Shown: positions 24,118 to 35,022 of the stretch, in pieces
Numbering within the stretch: position 1 is the first letter of the stretch
Layout of the letters: the number at the start of each line of letters is the position of its first letter
Source of the DNA: Colias croceus
Lineage: Eukaryota > Arthropoda > Insecta > Lepidoptera > Pieridae
Reading direction: 5' to 3'
Length of the DNA: 64,000 bases
Assembly: GCF_905220415.1 (NCBI RefSeq)
Contig: NC_059553.1
Coordinates: 8,146,501-8,210,500, forward strand
Made by a program: the position numbers and the translations under genes
Notes under the pieces: model-generated
What the model saw: only the letters and a program-made list of their open reading frames with translations
Database searches by the model: none
What the model was told of the DNA's origin: nothing

Positions 24118-27100
24118 ACAATAACACAGCAATGATGATAAATTAATAAAAACATCACTTTGAAAACCGTGTGATTCTGACACGAATGATAAATGGCTTC
24201 CACGCGTTTAGATTAATTGATATTAATTATGACAAGCGTCTGTCAAAGGGAAATTATTTTCCCTTCACTGTATGTACCACGAACGGAGAACATTTAAAAG
24301 TGTAATTGAATGTACCAGGTCACTTAGCTTCATAGAAACCCAGTTTACTATACAACAACGGTAATATGCTGGTGTGAATAGACTGTTATGGTGAGAAAGT
24401 CTTAATATATACAGCGTTTAATGCTTGCTGATTTTCTTCGAAATTTCTTTGATAATCTAATAATTTTTGAGAACTTTGCCCCAACTCTATGAAACTAATT
24501 TGTATGATTTTTCCTCCGAATTTGATGAGATTGCCGGGCAATCTTAAATGTTCCTGAAATTTTTGAATTTGTTTCTTTTTATGTCAGTAGGTACCTACTC
24601 ATAGTTTTAAAATTATTATTCAGCTCTTGGTATACCTATTTAAAAAAAACGCAATATCTTTGCCAGCTCTCTTAAATGCTCCTTAATTAAAAACTCAATT
24701 AATTATAAATATATCGGGAGCATTCACATTAATGAGGTCGTATTTGATCTGATGCACGATGACAATTGACCCCCTGACCCACTATCGATGCAGTTTCGTT
24801 GCAATGCAAATGCCTCATTGGAAATTCTCTTTGATTCAGTTACACCACCGTCAAGTGCACTTGCACTCGTTTTAAATATAAGAAAAATATTTCATAATAA
24901 TATAGCGTTGCCCTGATTTTAAATAAATCATATTTTAAAATATATCCATGCAATACTTTATTATAAAACTGATTGTGTTCTCTGTTAGTAGATTTGTGTT
25001 GTTTAACAAACTATATAAAACTAGCCTTTAGCTTCTGTGATAAAACTTTAATCAATGTACAACACCGTTTCTCATTCAGAAAATGTGTTTTGGAAATCGA
25101 GAGATTTTGAAAATATTACATGGTAAAATAATTGCGAGTCACATCTCTGGTAGAACTAATTAATTATTATAACATTAACGTACCATTAGCAATATTAATT
25201 TTATCAATTTACAATAATTGTACTTACTAATAACTAATCTGAACTAGGCCAATGTTATTAAATATTTCATAATTATTATGTACTTTATTTTCATAAGTAC
25301 TCTATTGTTTCAGTTTAAGTTAAATTGGATTGTTAAATCGTATTCCATAATTTACGTATTGATCTCAATAAATACGCCATAAAATGTAAAAGAAAAGGAT
25401 GTAATATGGAAAACATTGGAACTTTATTTATGCATGACGGTCAAAGAAGGGTCCGTCCCATAAGTCTTACGAATTTTCCGTTGTAGGTACTTACCTGAGT
25501 GAATAGACTTCTATTGGCGGATGAAATTCAAGTTATGACACAGACACTGATAAATAAAACTTTACTATATGTATTTTAATGTGAGCAGTTTACTCCTACA
25601 AAATAAATAGAAGTTACGATTAGATAGAGACACATACGCATTTTCCAGAAATCTCTTGTTTTCTTTTAATTTTGTGTGTCTGTTTGCAATATTATAATCA
25701 CCATCTTCATACTTTTTAAAATGACCAAGTTCGAGTTCAAAATTTCAAAGACATGTAACATACACTGTCCTTGTTATAAAAATTGAAAGGAGAGACGCTA
25801 ATTGTTACAAAACCAATAGCTTTAATAATATTTCAACTAGCCACGCGTGTACCTAAGCTTATCCCATACTACCCCGAAATTATACAACGCCAGTTACCGA
25901 CCGTCAAAAGCCATAACAATGTCAAAGATTTGGAAAAACTCCAGTTAACTTCGAAAATCTGACTGGGACAAAGAAGAATGTTCTCGAAAAATCCCTTCTA
26001 CTTAACGCTCTATGACAGAACTTTGAAATGTTGAGTATTTATTGAATGATTCCAATTTCCAACAAAAGTGGGGTGAATTATTCAGATTGCCCCTCAAAAA
26101 CACGTTTTATGAACAATAAGAAGTTTCAAAATTATTATTGGGAGTGGAAGATATAAAAGTTCAGGAAAATTTTAACACTTTTGTGGCCATGACTTGCGAA
26201 ATAAGATTCGTAAATAAAATCTCAAAGACTGGTTCTCTTGCACTATTTTTCTATTAGGTCACTTTTGAACAATAATTTTAATTTTTAAATTATTAAATTC
26301 CAAAAGTATGGAACGCATTCTTACCTCTTTGTAGTCGAATGATGAAGTACATGAAACAAAAATTTATTAATTAGCAAGGTTCTCTTAATGAAATAATTGA
26401 ATGAGTAAACAACTAAATAGCTTGGTAAAGCAAGATTTTTTAAATTAAATTTAATTAGAAATGTGTTATTTCGTTAGTATATAATTGAAATTATAACTTA
26501 ATACCTACCTAATTAGTTTCACCAATTTGGCAAACTCACATTTTACGATGTCGTTATTTATTTAGAAGCCCCTTCCCTATTACTATTACAGAAGATAAAT
26601 CATTTACTTTTCTAAATTTACTTTGAATATTCATATAAAAATATATTAACTACAAGATTCAACAATAAAACTATACAACAACTTCAGAAAGATAACAATA
26701 TTGCAATATACATTCGCGTTATTAGGCGTAATTAAAAAAAAAGGAAGATTCTGAACTTTTGTACATCATAGTTTATATAATATTTTGGCTCTTTTTTCAG
26801 GTTGTTTACGAAACTTTTCCAGTAAAATTCGACTCTGCACTCGAGAAGTTCCCGTAATCCTTACTTTTATCTTTACTTTTACCTTTTGGGATAAAGCTTT
26901 TCATCTAATACCTATTTAAAAGCCTTTCTTTGAACTAACCTTTTATGAAAACAAAGTGTGTCTTCGGGCAATGAGGATTTCTTTTAATCATTTATTACCT
27001 GACTTCTATTGCTTTCGTGGCAGAACCATTGTAATATAGGTACACACATTTACTAGGTACCTAAATATAATTTAGATCTAAGTATTGGTTATTATTATGA

Positions 27101-27121
27101 TATAGAGTATCTTATTAAAAA
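24118..27121. other. Three-kilobase stretch with no recognisable element or gene
   Basis: The longest repeat-poor interval in the window. It has an ATGCAAAT octamer near 24807. On the reverse strand, 25495-25546 is a 52-bp segment bounded by TTTATTTATCAG and CAG|GTAAGT, which would make an exon, but all frames contain stops. Repeat-poor DNA here could be conserved non-coding or intronic, which cannot be judged from one genome. Confidence 0.4.
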
Positions 27122-27215
27122 AAATGTGTGCGTGTGCTAGTGTACACACGTAAGAAGTGAAACTTCTTTATGACCTTATTTTTCAAAATGTAATTTACTA
27201 TCTGTAACTTTAAGT
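27122..27215 (+). mobile_element. MITE-A copy, 3' half missing
   Basis: Begins with AATGTGTGCGTGTGCTAG then GTGTACACACGTAAGAAG and the TIR GAAGTGAAACTTCTTTATG. Similarity stops near TAACTTTAAGTTAAG, so the right TIR is absent. Confidence 0.7.
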
Positions 27216-27628
27216 TAAGTTTTTTTTACAGTGTACGTATTTTGAATCCATATGTAATTTACATCTAGTATTCGTTTAAAAGCACGTAGTTTAGAATTTA
27301 GATGGTATGTTAAGTTGTTTTAATTAATTTATTTGCATAGCGGAAGGTTCGAAATTCAGCGAAATGCTGGTGATTAACGTTTTACACAACTTTGTACTTA
27401 CATATTGTTTATACATTATGTAACTATTAGCGCTTACCTCTGTATATATTATGTATTTCACATTCTATGTACATTTTGAAACATTACGTTTCTATAAGCT
27501 TCCTGATAATCTTTTTAGCTTATCTTCCGGTTAAATTCACAAGTAAAGTAGGAAAATCAAAGTTGAATAGGCTATCAGAGACATTATCAACAAACGGTAG
27601 AGCCTTAATCCTAAATAATTTATTCTAA
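27216..27628. other. No gene seen
   Basis: AT-rich spacer. Nothing recognised. Confidence 0.45.
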
Positions 27629-27865
27629 TCCATACTAATATTATAAATGCGAAAGTAACTCTGTCTGTCTGTCTGTTACTCAATCACGCCTAAACTACTG
27701 AACCAATTTTCATGAAATTTGCTATGAAGATATTTTGATACCCGAGAAAGGACATAGGCTACTTTTTATCCCGGGAAAATGACGCAATCCCGGAAATCCC
27801 ACGGGAACGAGAACTATGCGGGTTTTTCTTTGACTGCGCGGGCGAAGCCGCGGGCGGTAACCTAG
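27629..27865 (+). mobile_element. Helitron-like element, group A, well preserved
   Basis: Starts TCCATACTAATATTATAAAT and ends GCGGGCGGTAACCTAG. The hairpin GCGCGGGCGAAGCCGCGGGC is intact. Includes a GTCT microsatellite and AATGACGCAATCCCGGAAAT, an insertion shared with the copy at 45776 but not with other A copies, which defines a subgroup. Confidence 0.9.
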
Positions 27866-27884
27866 TGTTAAATATTTGCATGAA

Positions 27885-28073
27885 TCACTACATAGTATAA
27901 AACAAAGTCGCTTTCTCTGTCCCTATGTCCCTTTGTATGCTTAAATCTTTATAACTACGCAACGGATTTTAATGCGGTTTTTTTTAATAGATAGAGTGAT
28001 TCAACAGGAAAGTTTTATTATATAATTTATTAGGTTTTAGACAAAGCGGGCGAAGCCGCGGGCGGTAAGCTAG
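27885..28073 (+). mobile_element. Helitron-like element, group C, well preserved
   Basis: Starts TCACTACATAGTATAAAAC only 19 bp after the previous Helitron ends, and finishes GCGGGCGGTAAGCTAG. Nearly consensus sequence throughout. Confidence 0.9.
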
Positions 28074-28420
28074 TAAAATATAAATCTAAATGAAACGCCA
28101 ATCTCTTACACGGTAAAATATATTAGCAGCAACTGAGAATTCGAACATATTATCTATTTCTATCGACATAAATCGACTTTCTCGATAGTTTAGAGAATAT
28201 TTAGGTAACAGACTCGTTTCTATACGAGTATAATGTATATACAAGATATTTTCGTCTTAATATTTTATCAAAGTTATTGCAAACAGAATCTTCAATGTAG
28301 AATCTTTGTTAAAGTTTTAATTCTTTAGTAGATATTATTTATTGATCATTCAAAAATATTTCATTTATTATTTTATTTAATATGCTACAAAAAACATCAG
28401 CACTGATACTAAAAAAAATA

Positions 28421-28658
28421 AAAATGTGTGCGTGTGCGTGTACACGTGTACGTGTACGCGTGTACACACGTAAGAAGTGAAACTTCTTTATGACCTCATT
28501 TTTTAAAAATTAATTTACTATATGCAACTTTTACAGAAATACATCGAATCACGCGTGGTAGGGATAAGAAAAAGATGGCGCGTAACGGAAAAATGTCACG
28601 CGTAACGAAAAAATCTTGCACTAAATTTTTTTCCAACCCCGATAAAGAAGTTTCACTT
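28421..28658 (+). mobile_element. MITE-A copy with expanded GTGTAC leader
   Basis: The left leader is an alternating purine-pyrimidine run (GTGCGTGTACACGTGTACGT) at 28426-28468, longer than in other copies. TIRs GAAGTGAAACTTCTTTATG and GATAAAGAAGTTTCACTT are intact. Body as in 11052. Confidence 0.8.
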
Positions 28659-29128
28659 AAAAAAAATCTACTCATACGCACGTAACAATAAATTTTAATG
28701 TGTGTTATTAATTAATCATCTTTGCTACAAATTTAGAAATATAGAGTTTGTGACTCTACATTTATACAACGTTAATTTTTAACGAGTCCAAATATCTTCA
28801 CTTGTTTCATACTAGTTACAAATGATGCCCAGGATCTTTCACACAATTCACAATGCCACAGATACGAAAACAAAGCATTACCGCGTTTGTAATTACAATC
28901 ATATTGTTGTCGAAGTCTTTGCATAGATAGTCCGGTGTTGAAACGTTATCTAGGCCGCTATCTCACCTTTCAAACGATGATCGAGTTTCGCAATCCGAAA
29001 GTGAATTTAACTTTGTAAACCTTTCCAAAACACAATTATAACTCGGCGAATGATTTTGATTGCGAGTGACAATTTTAAAGGTTTACCTATTCTAAGAATT
29101 AACATGTCTTATGTCCACTCTATTGTTA
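28659..29128. other. No gene seen
   Basis: AT-rich spacer. Nothing recognised. Confidence 0.45.
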
Positions 29129-29293
29129 TTAGCTGTGCCCTGCGGTTTTACCCGCATTTCTCCGATACTATTTGTGTTAGCGTGATGCTTTATAGCCCTC
29201 TCGATAATAGGCTAACACTGAGTTATTTTTCAAATCGGACCAGTAATTCCTGCGGTTGGCGCAATCAAGCAAATAAACATATTATAATGTATA
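29129..29293 (-). mobile_element. Helitron-like element, group B, degenerate
   Basis: Retains TTAGCTGTGCCCTGCGGTTT, GTTAGCGTGATGCTTTATAG and AAATCGGACCAGTAATTCC, with the CAAA tract reduced. Both termini are eroded. An open frame (29050-29364) crosses it by chance. Confidence 0.7.
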
Positions 29294-29777
29294 CTACATT
29301 AACAGCTCATGACTCAATAAAGTACATAATATTAGTGATAAAGTTAACTATAATACATATTTAGATATCGTTTACATTTGAATTTAAATTATTTCATATT
29401 TCAATTTTTAAGTATATACTTGGTCCTTCGAGCCGGATTCTCTTTTAAATATCACGTCTTATTGACATGTACCAATATATTTGTATAGATTAACAACAAA
29501 CTTATACTACTATAGTATCTAAAAGTGACTAAGTAACTGTGCCTAGTTAATGAACTTCGCCTACAGTTAGTTCAATGTATCTTCATTTGTGAGGTAAACT
29601 TTCGAGTCTGATGAAGCTTGAATGTTTCTGCATCTGTTCATTGATATTATATTTGTTCAATAGATATTATTGAGAAAATAAATGTATAGAAAGAACATTC
29701 TATATTCACAAGAGATGTTGTTATATGCTAGCTGTGTCTTGATGCAGTCTATTTTTTATTGGTCCTATAGTTATTGA
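29294..29777. other. No gene seen
   Basis: AT-rich spacer. Nothing recognised. Confidence 0.45.
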
Positions 29778-29989
29778 TCCTACTAATATTATAAATGCGA
29801 AAGTTTGTATGGATGTTTGTTACTCTTTCACGTAAAAACTACTGAACCGATTACAATGAAATTTAGCACACATATAGAGGGTAACTTGGATTAACACATA
29901 GGATAGTTTTTATCCCGGAAATCCCACGGGATCGGGAACTATGCGGGTTTTCTTTGCAAACGCGGGCGAAGCTGCGGGCGGAAATCTAG
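29778..29989 (+). mobile_element. Helitron-like element, group A (TTTGTATG subgroup)
   Basis: Starts TCCTACTAATATTATAAATG and ends GCGGGCGGAAATCTAG. It carries GCGAAAGTTTGTATGGATG in place of the GTCT microsatellite and GAGGGTAACTTGGATTAAC in the middle, shared with copies at 7892, 32483 and 39513. Confidence 0.9.
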
Positions 29990-30271
29990 TTAATTCATAA
30001 CAAAAAAAAAAACAATTAATTATTATTTACTAAAATATATTAAGAAACAGTTTAAAAATATCAATTGGTAGAAACCAAGGAATTAATGAAACTTTATAAA
30101 TTGATTTCAAAACTCTAGTTTTGTAACCTACTTTCCTTGCAATTCAATGTGCTTATATTTTTTAAATAGCAATCTTGTAAGTTAAAATTAATAATTTTGT
30201 TGCTAAAGAGAAATGGTTGAGAAACTGTGTAAGTCTGAATTTCTAATGACTTGTTTGCAATTTATTGAATA

Positions 30272-30470
30272 CTAGCGGTCCGCCTCGGCTTCGCCCGTGG
30301 TACATATTTCGCAATAAAAGGTAGCCTATGTTCTTTCTCAGGGTCTAAAGATTATCTGTGCTAAATTTCATCAAAATCGGTCCAGTAGGTTATGCGTGAA
30401 AACCATACATACCTAAATACATACATACATAATTATTACAAACCTTTTCCTCTTTATAATATTAGTATAG
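30272..30470 (-). mobile_element. Helitron-like element, group E
   Basis: The 3' end is CTAGCGGTCCGCCTCGGCTT with CGCCCGTGGTAC. The middle contains AAATTTCATCAAAATCGGTCC. The 5' part includes CATACATACATAATTATTAC and CCTCTTTATAATATTAGTAT. It abuts the next element with one base between them. Confidence 0.85.
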
Positions 30471-30471
30471 G

Positions 30472-30683
30472 CTAGCTTTCCACCCGCGTTTCCATCCGCG
30501 TAGTTAAAAGAAAACTCGTATAGTTCCCGTTTCTGTGGGATTTCCGCGATTAACTATCCTATGTCTTTTCTAAAGTATTAAAATATATCTGTACCAAAAT
30601 TCAATTAAATTATTTCGTTGATTCAGGCAAATTGAATGGACAGACAGACAAACTTACTTTCAAATTTATAATATTAAGTAGGA
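30472..30683 (-). mobile_element. Helitron-like element, group A, tandem with the previous one
   Basis: CTAGCTTTCCACCCGCG starts at 30472, directly next to the 5' end of the group E copy and in the same orientation. It contains the reverse complements of CGGGAACTATACGAG-like sequence and ends near GTAGGA. The middle is diverged (AATTGAATGGACAGACAGAC). Confidence 0.75.
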
Positions 30684-31230
30684 AAGTAATGATTCTTCAT
30701 TCTTTATTCAATAACTTAAGTACATATTGTAATTTTTACATAAAAATGAGGTAAGTATTCATTACATGCCATATACAGGGTGGAAGGTTAAGATGGGGCA
30801 TGAAGGGCAGGTACCTTAACTGTTGTAGCTACATGAAAACGTTCTTAGGAGACTATCCTTAAATTCTTGAGAAATTTTAATCTGCATTCACAGATTTTTG
30901 AAAAAATGTACGGTCAGCAAGGAAATCGGCAGTTTTCAAAAAAAAATTTTTGATGCCAATCGATCCAGTTTCTCATGGGGATCAAAGCACTCTAAAAGAC
31001 CAACTGAGGTATGAGTACTAGAAAAGTCAGAAATCGCGAAAAACTATTTCCACACATTCACTAAGAAAATAAGTGATTCAACAAAAGATGCGCTAATAGA
31101 AAACTCCAAAGAGATTTTCAGGCTTCAATATTTTTTGTTTCTGATTATTAAAACACATACCAACAATAAGAAGAAACATTAATTTAATTAAACGGGTGTC
31201 AAAGAAAATAAAAAATAACAAAAAAATGTT

Positions 31231-31264
31231 GTGTGGTTTTATGAAACCACGGTAAAAGTGAAAC
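31231..31264. repeat. 34-bp segment shared with the flanks of the 47-kb minisatellite
   Basis: GTGTGGTTTTATGAAACCAC followed by GGTAAAAGTGAAAC. Its reverse complement occurs twice around the minisatellite, at 47072-47105 and 49711-49744. GTGGTTT-TATG-AAACCAC is itself a small hairpin. Confidence 0.75.
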
Positions 31265-31290
31265 TGTTCGAACGGTTCCGAACACTGCTT

Positions 31291-31374
31291 TGTGTAGCGC
31301 ATGTCGCGTGACGGTCGGCTGCCGAGTAGGTATACCTACTCGGCAGCCGCGATACACGCGACATGCGCTACACA
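31291..31374. repeat. Nested perfect palindromes (cruciform)
   Basis: Outer arms TGTGTAGCGCATGTCGCGTG (31291-31310) and its exact inverse (31355-31374). Inside is a 32-bp perfect palindrome at 31317-31348, centred on GTATAC and made of CCGAGTAGG and its inverse. The same structure recurs at 46973-47046. CCGAGTAG is also the core word of the 47-kb minisatellite. Confidence 0.9.
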
Positions 31375-31380
31375 GACCAA

Positions 31381-31651
31381 AAAGTTTGAGACGATGTAAT
31401 ACTTTAATAATAACAAAAAACATACATTGCGTATTCTCATTCAATACGCGTGAACGACGCGGACTTGTCAAGCTTTTCTTAAATGAGCCACTTTCTGCTA
31501 GATTTTTTACAAGATTCGCAATTATCTTTCGCGTCGGTACCTGTCCCATTGGGTATTTATTCCTGTACCATTCCAATGCAACTGTTGGGTTTTTATTATT
31601 TAAAAAGTAAGCCTCTAACAGATCTAAACGTTCCAAATTATTTAAGGACAT
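31381..31651 (-). pseudogene. Transposase N-terminal helix-turn-helix domain
   Basis: The first ~90 residues of a 150-residue reverse-strand frame (31199-31651) read like an insect transposase N-terminus: residues 3-58 follow the pattern LLEAYFLNNKNPTVALEWYR then KYP then PTRKIIANLVKNLAESGSF. This resembles the DUF4817-type helix-turn-helix domain (family pattern: Y--N---A---Y---YP-R--P-----F----LRETGSF). The frame then runs into the palindrome and loses meaning. No DDE/D domain is present. DNA-binding without cutting activity is the most it could do. Confidence 0.55.
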
Positions 31652-31698
31652 TTTTAGTGAAGACAGAGTAACTTTTGGTAACTTTTTTTTTCTATGTG

Positions 31699-31911
31699 TT
31701 AGGCTGGTTGCAGAGCTTGACCGACCGTCAGTGCGTACCGTCGGTCCTGACGATACGCATCAACAATTGTATGACTATGACACTAATGCGCATGACAATA
31801 CGCGTGCGTATGGTCGGTCTAGCTATGAATTTGTTTTATGAATTTCCATACATATGACAAGCGCGACTGACGTACGCACTGATGGTCGGTCAAGCTCTGC
31901 AACCAGCCTTA
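31699..31911. mobile_element. PIF/Harbinger-type MITE with TTA target duplication
   Basis: The element at 31702-31908 (207 bp) starts GGCTGGTTGCAGAGCTTGAC and ends with the inverse. The TIRs extend ~40 bp with few mismatches (CGACCGTCAGTGCGTAC). TTA sits on each side (31699-31701 and 31909-31911), the duplication typical of PIF/Harbinger. It lies inside the 30774-32348 transposon and is therefore younger. Confidence 0.85.
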
Positions 31912-32482
31912 TTGTTTACATAAGCCATAAAAATGTGACGTGTTCGTTCGATATTCAAATTTAAATAATTTTTCATCTCGTGCACGAGCTGCCAGCCACC
32001 GCCCGCTCACGCCCTGCGTCGCTGGCATGTTATGCTGCCGTGCCTTTGTCTTTTTACTTGTTCATGAATTAAAATAGTTTTTCGCGATTTCTTACTTTTC
32101 TAGTACTCATACCTCGGTTGGTCTTTTAGAGTGTTTTGATCCCCATGAGAAACTGGATCGATTGGCATCAAAAAAAATTTTTTTGAAAACTGCCGATTTC
32201 CTTGCTGACCGTAAATTTTTTCAAAAATCTGTGAATGCAGATTAAAGTTTCTCAAGAATTTAAGGATAGTCTCCTAAGAACGTTTTCATGTAGCTACAAC
32301 GGTTAAGGTACCTGCCCTTCATGCCCCATCTTAACCTTCCACCCTGTATAGAGACCATAATATGAATTAGTCGATAATAGAAATTGGCAATTAACGTCCC
32401 TAGGGCTTGTTAGATGTACTACGTAATTTAGGACAAAGTTTGACAGCACTAATAATTGGGCTTTTTCATGATCCGATCATAA

Positions 32483-32712
32483 TCTAATATTATATTATAA
32501 AGGCGAAAGTTTGTATGGATGTATGGATGTTTGTTACTCTTTCACGTAAAAACTACTGAACCGTTTACAATGAAATTTAAATAGACAGCACACCTATAGA
32601 GGGTAACTTGGATTAACACATAGGATAGTTTTTATCCCGGAAATCCCACGGGAACGGGAACTATGCGGGTTTTCCTTTGCAAACGCGGGCGAAGCCGCGG
32701 GCGGAAATCTAG
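32483..32712 (+). mobile_element. Helitron-like element, group A (TTTGTATG subgroup)
   Basis: Starts TCTAATATTATATTATAAAG and ends GCGGGCGGAAATCTAG. GGATGTATGGATG is a short tandem duplication absent from other copies, and ATTTAAATAGACAGCACACC shows a small insertion. Confidence 0.9.
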
Positions 32713-32937
32713 TAATATTATAACTAAGCAATAAGTATATTGCTACGTCTATTTCACCATTTATTCGACAACAATTTTAGTATTTAGAAATTCCCACTGG
32801 AACGGAAAATTCCAAGCATTTCTATTATTATTTAATATCACACTGTGAAGCATCGTCGGTTTGAGTTCTAATAAAGAATACTAGAAATGCTTTAATTTTT
32901 CCTTAAATTTTATTTCAGGACACAATTTCATTTATAT

Positions 32938-33215
32938 AATAAATAATAATAATACATATTTCAGGACAATAATTTTCTCACACGGCACGATCTGATCCCA
33001 TACTAAGCTTTCGCTTGTGTTATGGAAACCAGATGGCTGATAAAAATACATTTGTATATAATTTTAAACAAATACTTATATATAGATAATTAACACCCAA
33101 ATACAGAGCAAACATCTAGGTATGTTAATCACATAAATATTTGCCCCGGGTGGGAATCGAACCCACGACCTCTGCGTTGGAAGACAGGGCCACTAACAAC
33201 CAAGCCAACCGATCA
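32938..33215 (-). mobile_element. tRNA-derived SINE, second copy
   Basis: Reverse copy of the SINE at 14023. The B box appears as GGAATCGAACC (33153-33163) with CCCCGGGTGGGAATCGAACC around it, and the A-box region as CCAACCGATC near 33204-33213. The body includes GATCTGATCCCATACTAAGC. The tail at low coordinates is ATAATAATAATAC-rich. Confidence 0.8.
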
Positions 33216-33828
33216 GAGAAGTTTAAAGTTGGTGAAAAAATAAATATATTGATTATGAACCCATCCATTTTATACGCAGTGCAAATACTTAATTACCCAT
33301 AGACGCCCTGAAAAATATTACTCAAATTAAATATAATAATATAGTCTGGATAATAATACTGCAATAATACAATTGGATGAACCATTCAAGCTACTGAACT
33401 TCAAGATCAAAAGCAGGATTAAAACGATAGCTAACATCTAAATAACCTTGTAGACCAGAATTTGAAAGTCACATGCCTCTACGACGTTGAATAAATTAAT
33501 GAAAGTGCCGTCAAAGTTGCTGTAGGTAAGTATCTTCATACTTCGAGAGATGATAAACAGCTAACGAAGTGAGAGATGGGCTGAAGTTTTGTAAAACATA
33601 CCTATATAAAATACGCAGTAAATACTCTAAGTCAATGTTTAACGTGAAATTGGATTTTGGAGCTTTTGCGTATTTTCAACAATTTATGAGCGCTTAAATT
33701 GAAAATCTTCAAAATTATGTATTCAGTATGACTCTTGTTTTGGAACCTTCTACGTCCTAATCCTTATCTTACTAGGAGACGTCGAGACTATACCTACGTC
33801 TCTCTTTATCTTTTCTTCTCGTCCTCTA
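33216..33828. other. No gene seen
   Basis: AT-rich. TAGGTAAGTATC at 33521 is a good splice-donor match without other support. Confidence 0.4.
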
Positions 33829-34113
33829 TTTTCTTTTTTTTACAGTACAATTATTGTAGGGGAGCACTTGGCCACGATCTCGCCTGATGGTAAGCTGAGA
33901 ATGAGATGTGGCCTAAGATGGAGCGCGCTGCCCTAGAATGTACTTGTTCACTCTCCTCTTGAAGACCTCCATATTGTACTCATCGGGGAACACAGATTCA
34001 GGAAGCATGTTCCAGTCCCTAGCGGTTCGAATAAAGAATGGCGATCCGAACCGCTTTGTCCGGGTACATGGAAAGTCAACCTTTTCTTTAATGAAAAAGT
34101 ATATTTTATGAAG
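33829..34113 (-). pseudogene. LINE reverse-transcriptase ORF C-terminus and 3' UTR
   Basis: The reverse strand reads KIYFFIKEKVDFPC, then RTKRFGSPFFIRTARDWNML, PESVFPDEYNMEVFKRRVNK and YILGQRAPS before a stop near 33913. This is the familiar tail of insect LINE ORF2 proteins (W-N-LP-SVFP------FK-RVN--L). A short 3' UTR and A-rich tail end near 33829. It is 5'-truncated, or cut by the adjacent Helitron at 34116. It lacks the polymerase core. Confidence 0.7.
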
Positions 34114-34491
34114 TACTAGTGGTCTGCCCCGGCTTCGCCCGTGGTACATATTTCGCAATAAAAGGTCCTTTCTCGGGTATCAAAATATCTCCATACAAAA
34201 TTTCATGCAAATTGGTTCAGTAGTTTAGGCGTGATTGAGTAACAGACAGACAGACAGAGTTACTTTCGCATCTATACATAATATAATAAATCTGTAGAAG
34301 GGTCAATTCTGTACATTGAAAATATTGAAAAAATAAATAGCAGGGGGTGTTACTGGATCGATACCAAGCCCAAATATGTGATTCAAAAATGTTTTGTCTG
34401 TCTGTCTGTCTGTATGTTCAGGCATCACGTGAAAACTAACGGTTCGATTTCGATGAAACTTGGTATAATTATACCTTATTATCCTGGGCAT

Positions 34492-35022
34492 AAAATAGGT
34501 TTAAGGTTTAAAGACATTTATTCCCATTAAGACATTAAGTCACTTACATGAGAAACTTAAATTTTAAACATAGGTATTTATAAAAAATATCATTCGTTAG
34601 TTAAAAATTTAGAGTAAGTTACATACTATAAACATAAGTTTAGGTTAGGTACTCATTCATTGCATTCAAAGTTTGAGCGTGTGGTCTTCCAGGATGTGTT
34701 TCGCTAATTGTTTTTTGAATACAATGAATGAGTTTACACTTTTTAATTTGCTTGGCAATCCGTTATAGAAACGTGCTCCCTCGTATGTTGCCGTTCGCCT
34801 TCCATAATTCGTTCGGATCTTCGGGAGGGCAAGATAGCTAGCTCGTCTATTAGGATAGTGGCGATTTGATGTTGAGAATATTATATTTGTATTTATGTTT
34901 TTATGTAGCGCTTTGTGGATGAACATACACGTATTATAAAAGTATAATTGTTTTAAATTCATTATTTTAGTATCGTCGTAGATTTTATTTGTAGAAGTTA
35001 AAAAAGGATATTTAAAAATAGG
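34492..35022 (-). mobile_element. 5'-truncated LINE insertion with 8-bp target duplication
   Basis: The insertion occupies 34500-35014. AAAATAGG lies on both sides (34492-34499 and 35015-35022), matching the uninterrupted group D sequence. On the reverse strand it ends GAATAAATGTCTTTAAACC followed by TTAAA. Its ORF remnant is listed separately. It differs from the LINE at 33829. Confidence 0.8.
34666..34962 (-). pseudogene. LINE ORF2 C-terminal remnant
   Basis: 98 residues. MNLKQLYFYNTCMFIHKALH is followed by YPNRRASYLALPKIRTNYGR, then EGARFYNGLPSKLKSVNSFI and FKKQLAKHILE. The pattern (Y---FI-KALHK----H-Y-TR-----LP--RT--G----Y-GA--YN-LP--LK----FK--L) is the C-terminus of Jockey/CR1-type LINE reverse-transcriptase proteins. 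The stop lies at the end of the frame, so the terminus is intact while the rest is missing. Confidence 0.7.

Larger units (their letters stand above)
30774..32348 (-). mobile_element. DNA transposon with ~274-bp TIRs, Tc1/mariner-like
   Basis: Left arm 30776-31049 and right arm 32072-32346 are inverse copies of each other, about 96% identical by eye, beginning CAGGGTGGAAGGTTAAGATG. TA flanks both ends (30774-30775 and 32347-32348), fitting a TA target duplication. A transposase N-terminus lies inside on the reverse strand, and there is no catalytic domain, so the element is non-autonomous. A nested Harbinger-type MITE (31699-31911) and a cruciform-forming palindrome (31291-31374) sit in the middle. 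The superfamily is inferred from the TA duplication and the helix-turn-helix type. Confidence 0.7.

Noticed and set aside
25495..25546. 52-bp reverse-strand exon with good acceptor and perfect CAG|GTAAGT donor
   Set aside because: All frames contain stops, and AG|GTAAGT is expected about twice per window by chance; it was also seen at 30748 and 33521 without context.
31290..31610. 106-residue plus-strand frame over the cruciform
   Set aside because: Antisense of the transposase remnant and palindrome; no independent motif.
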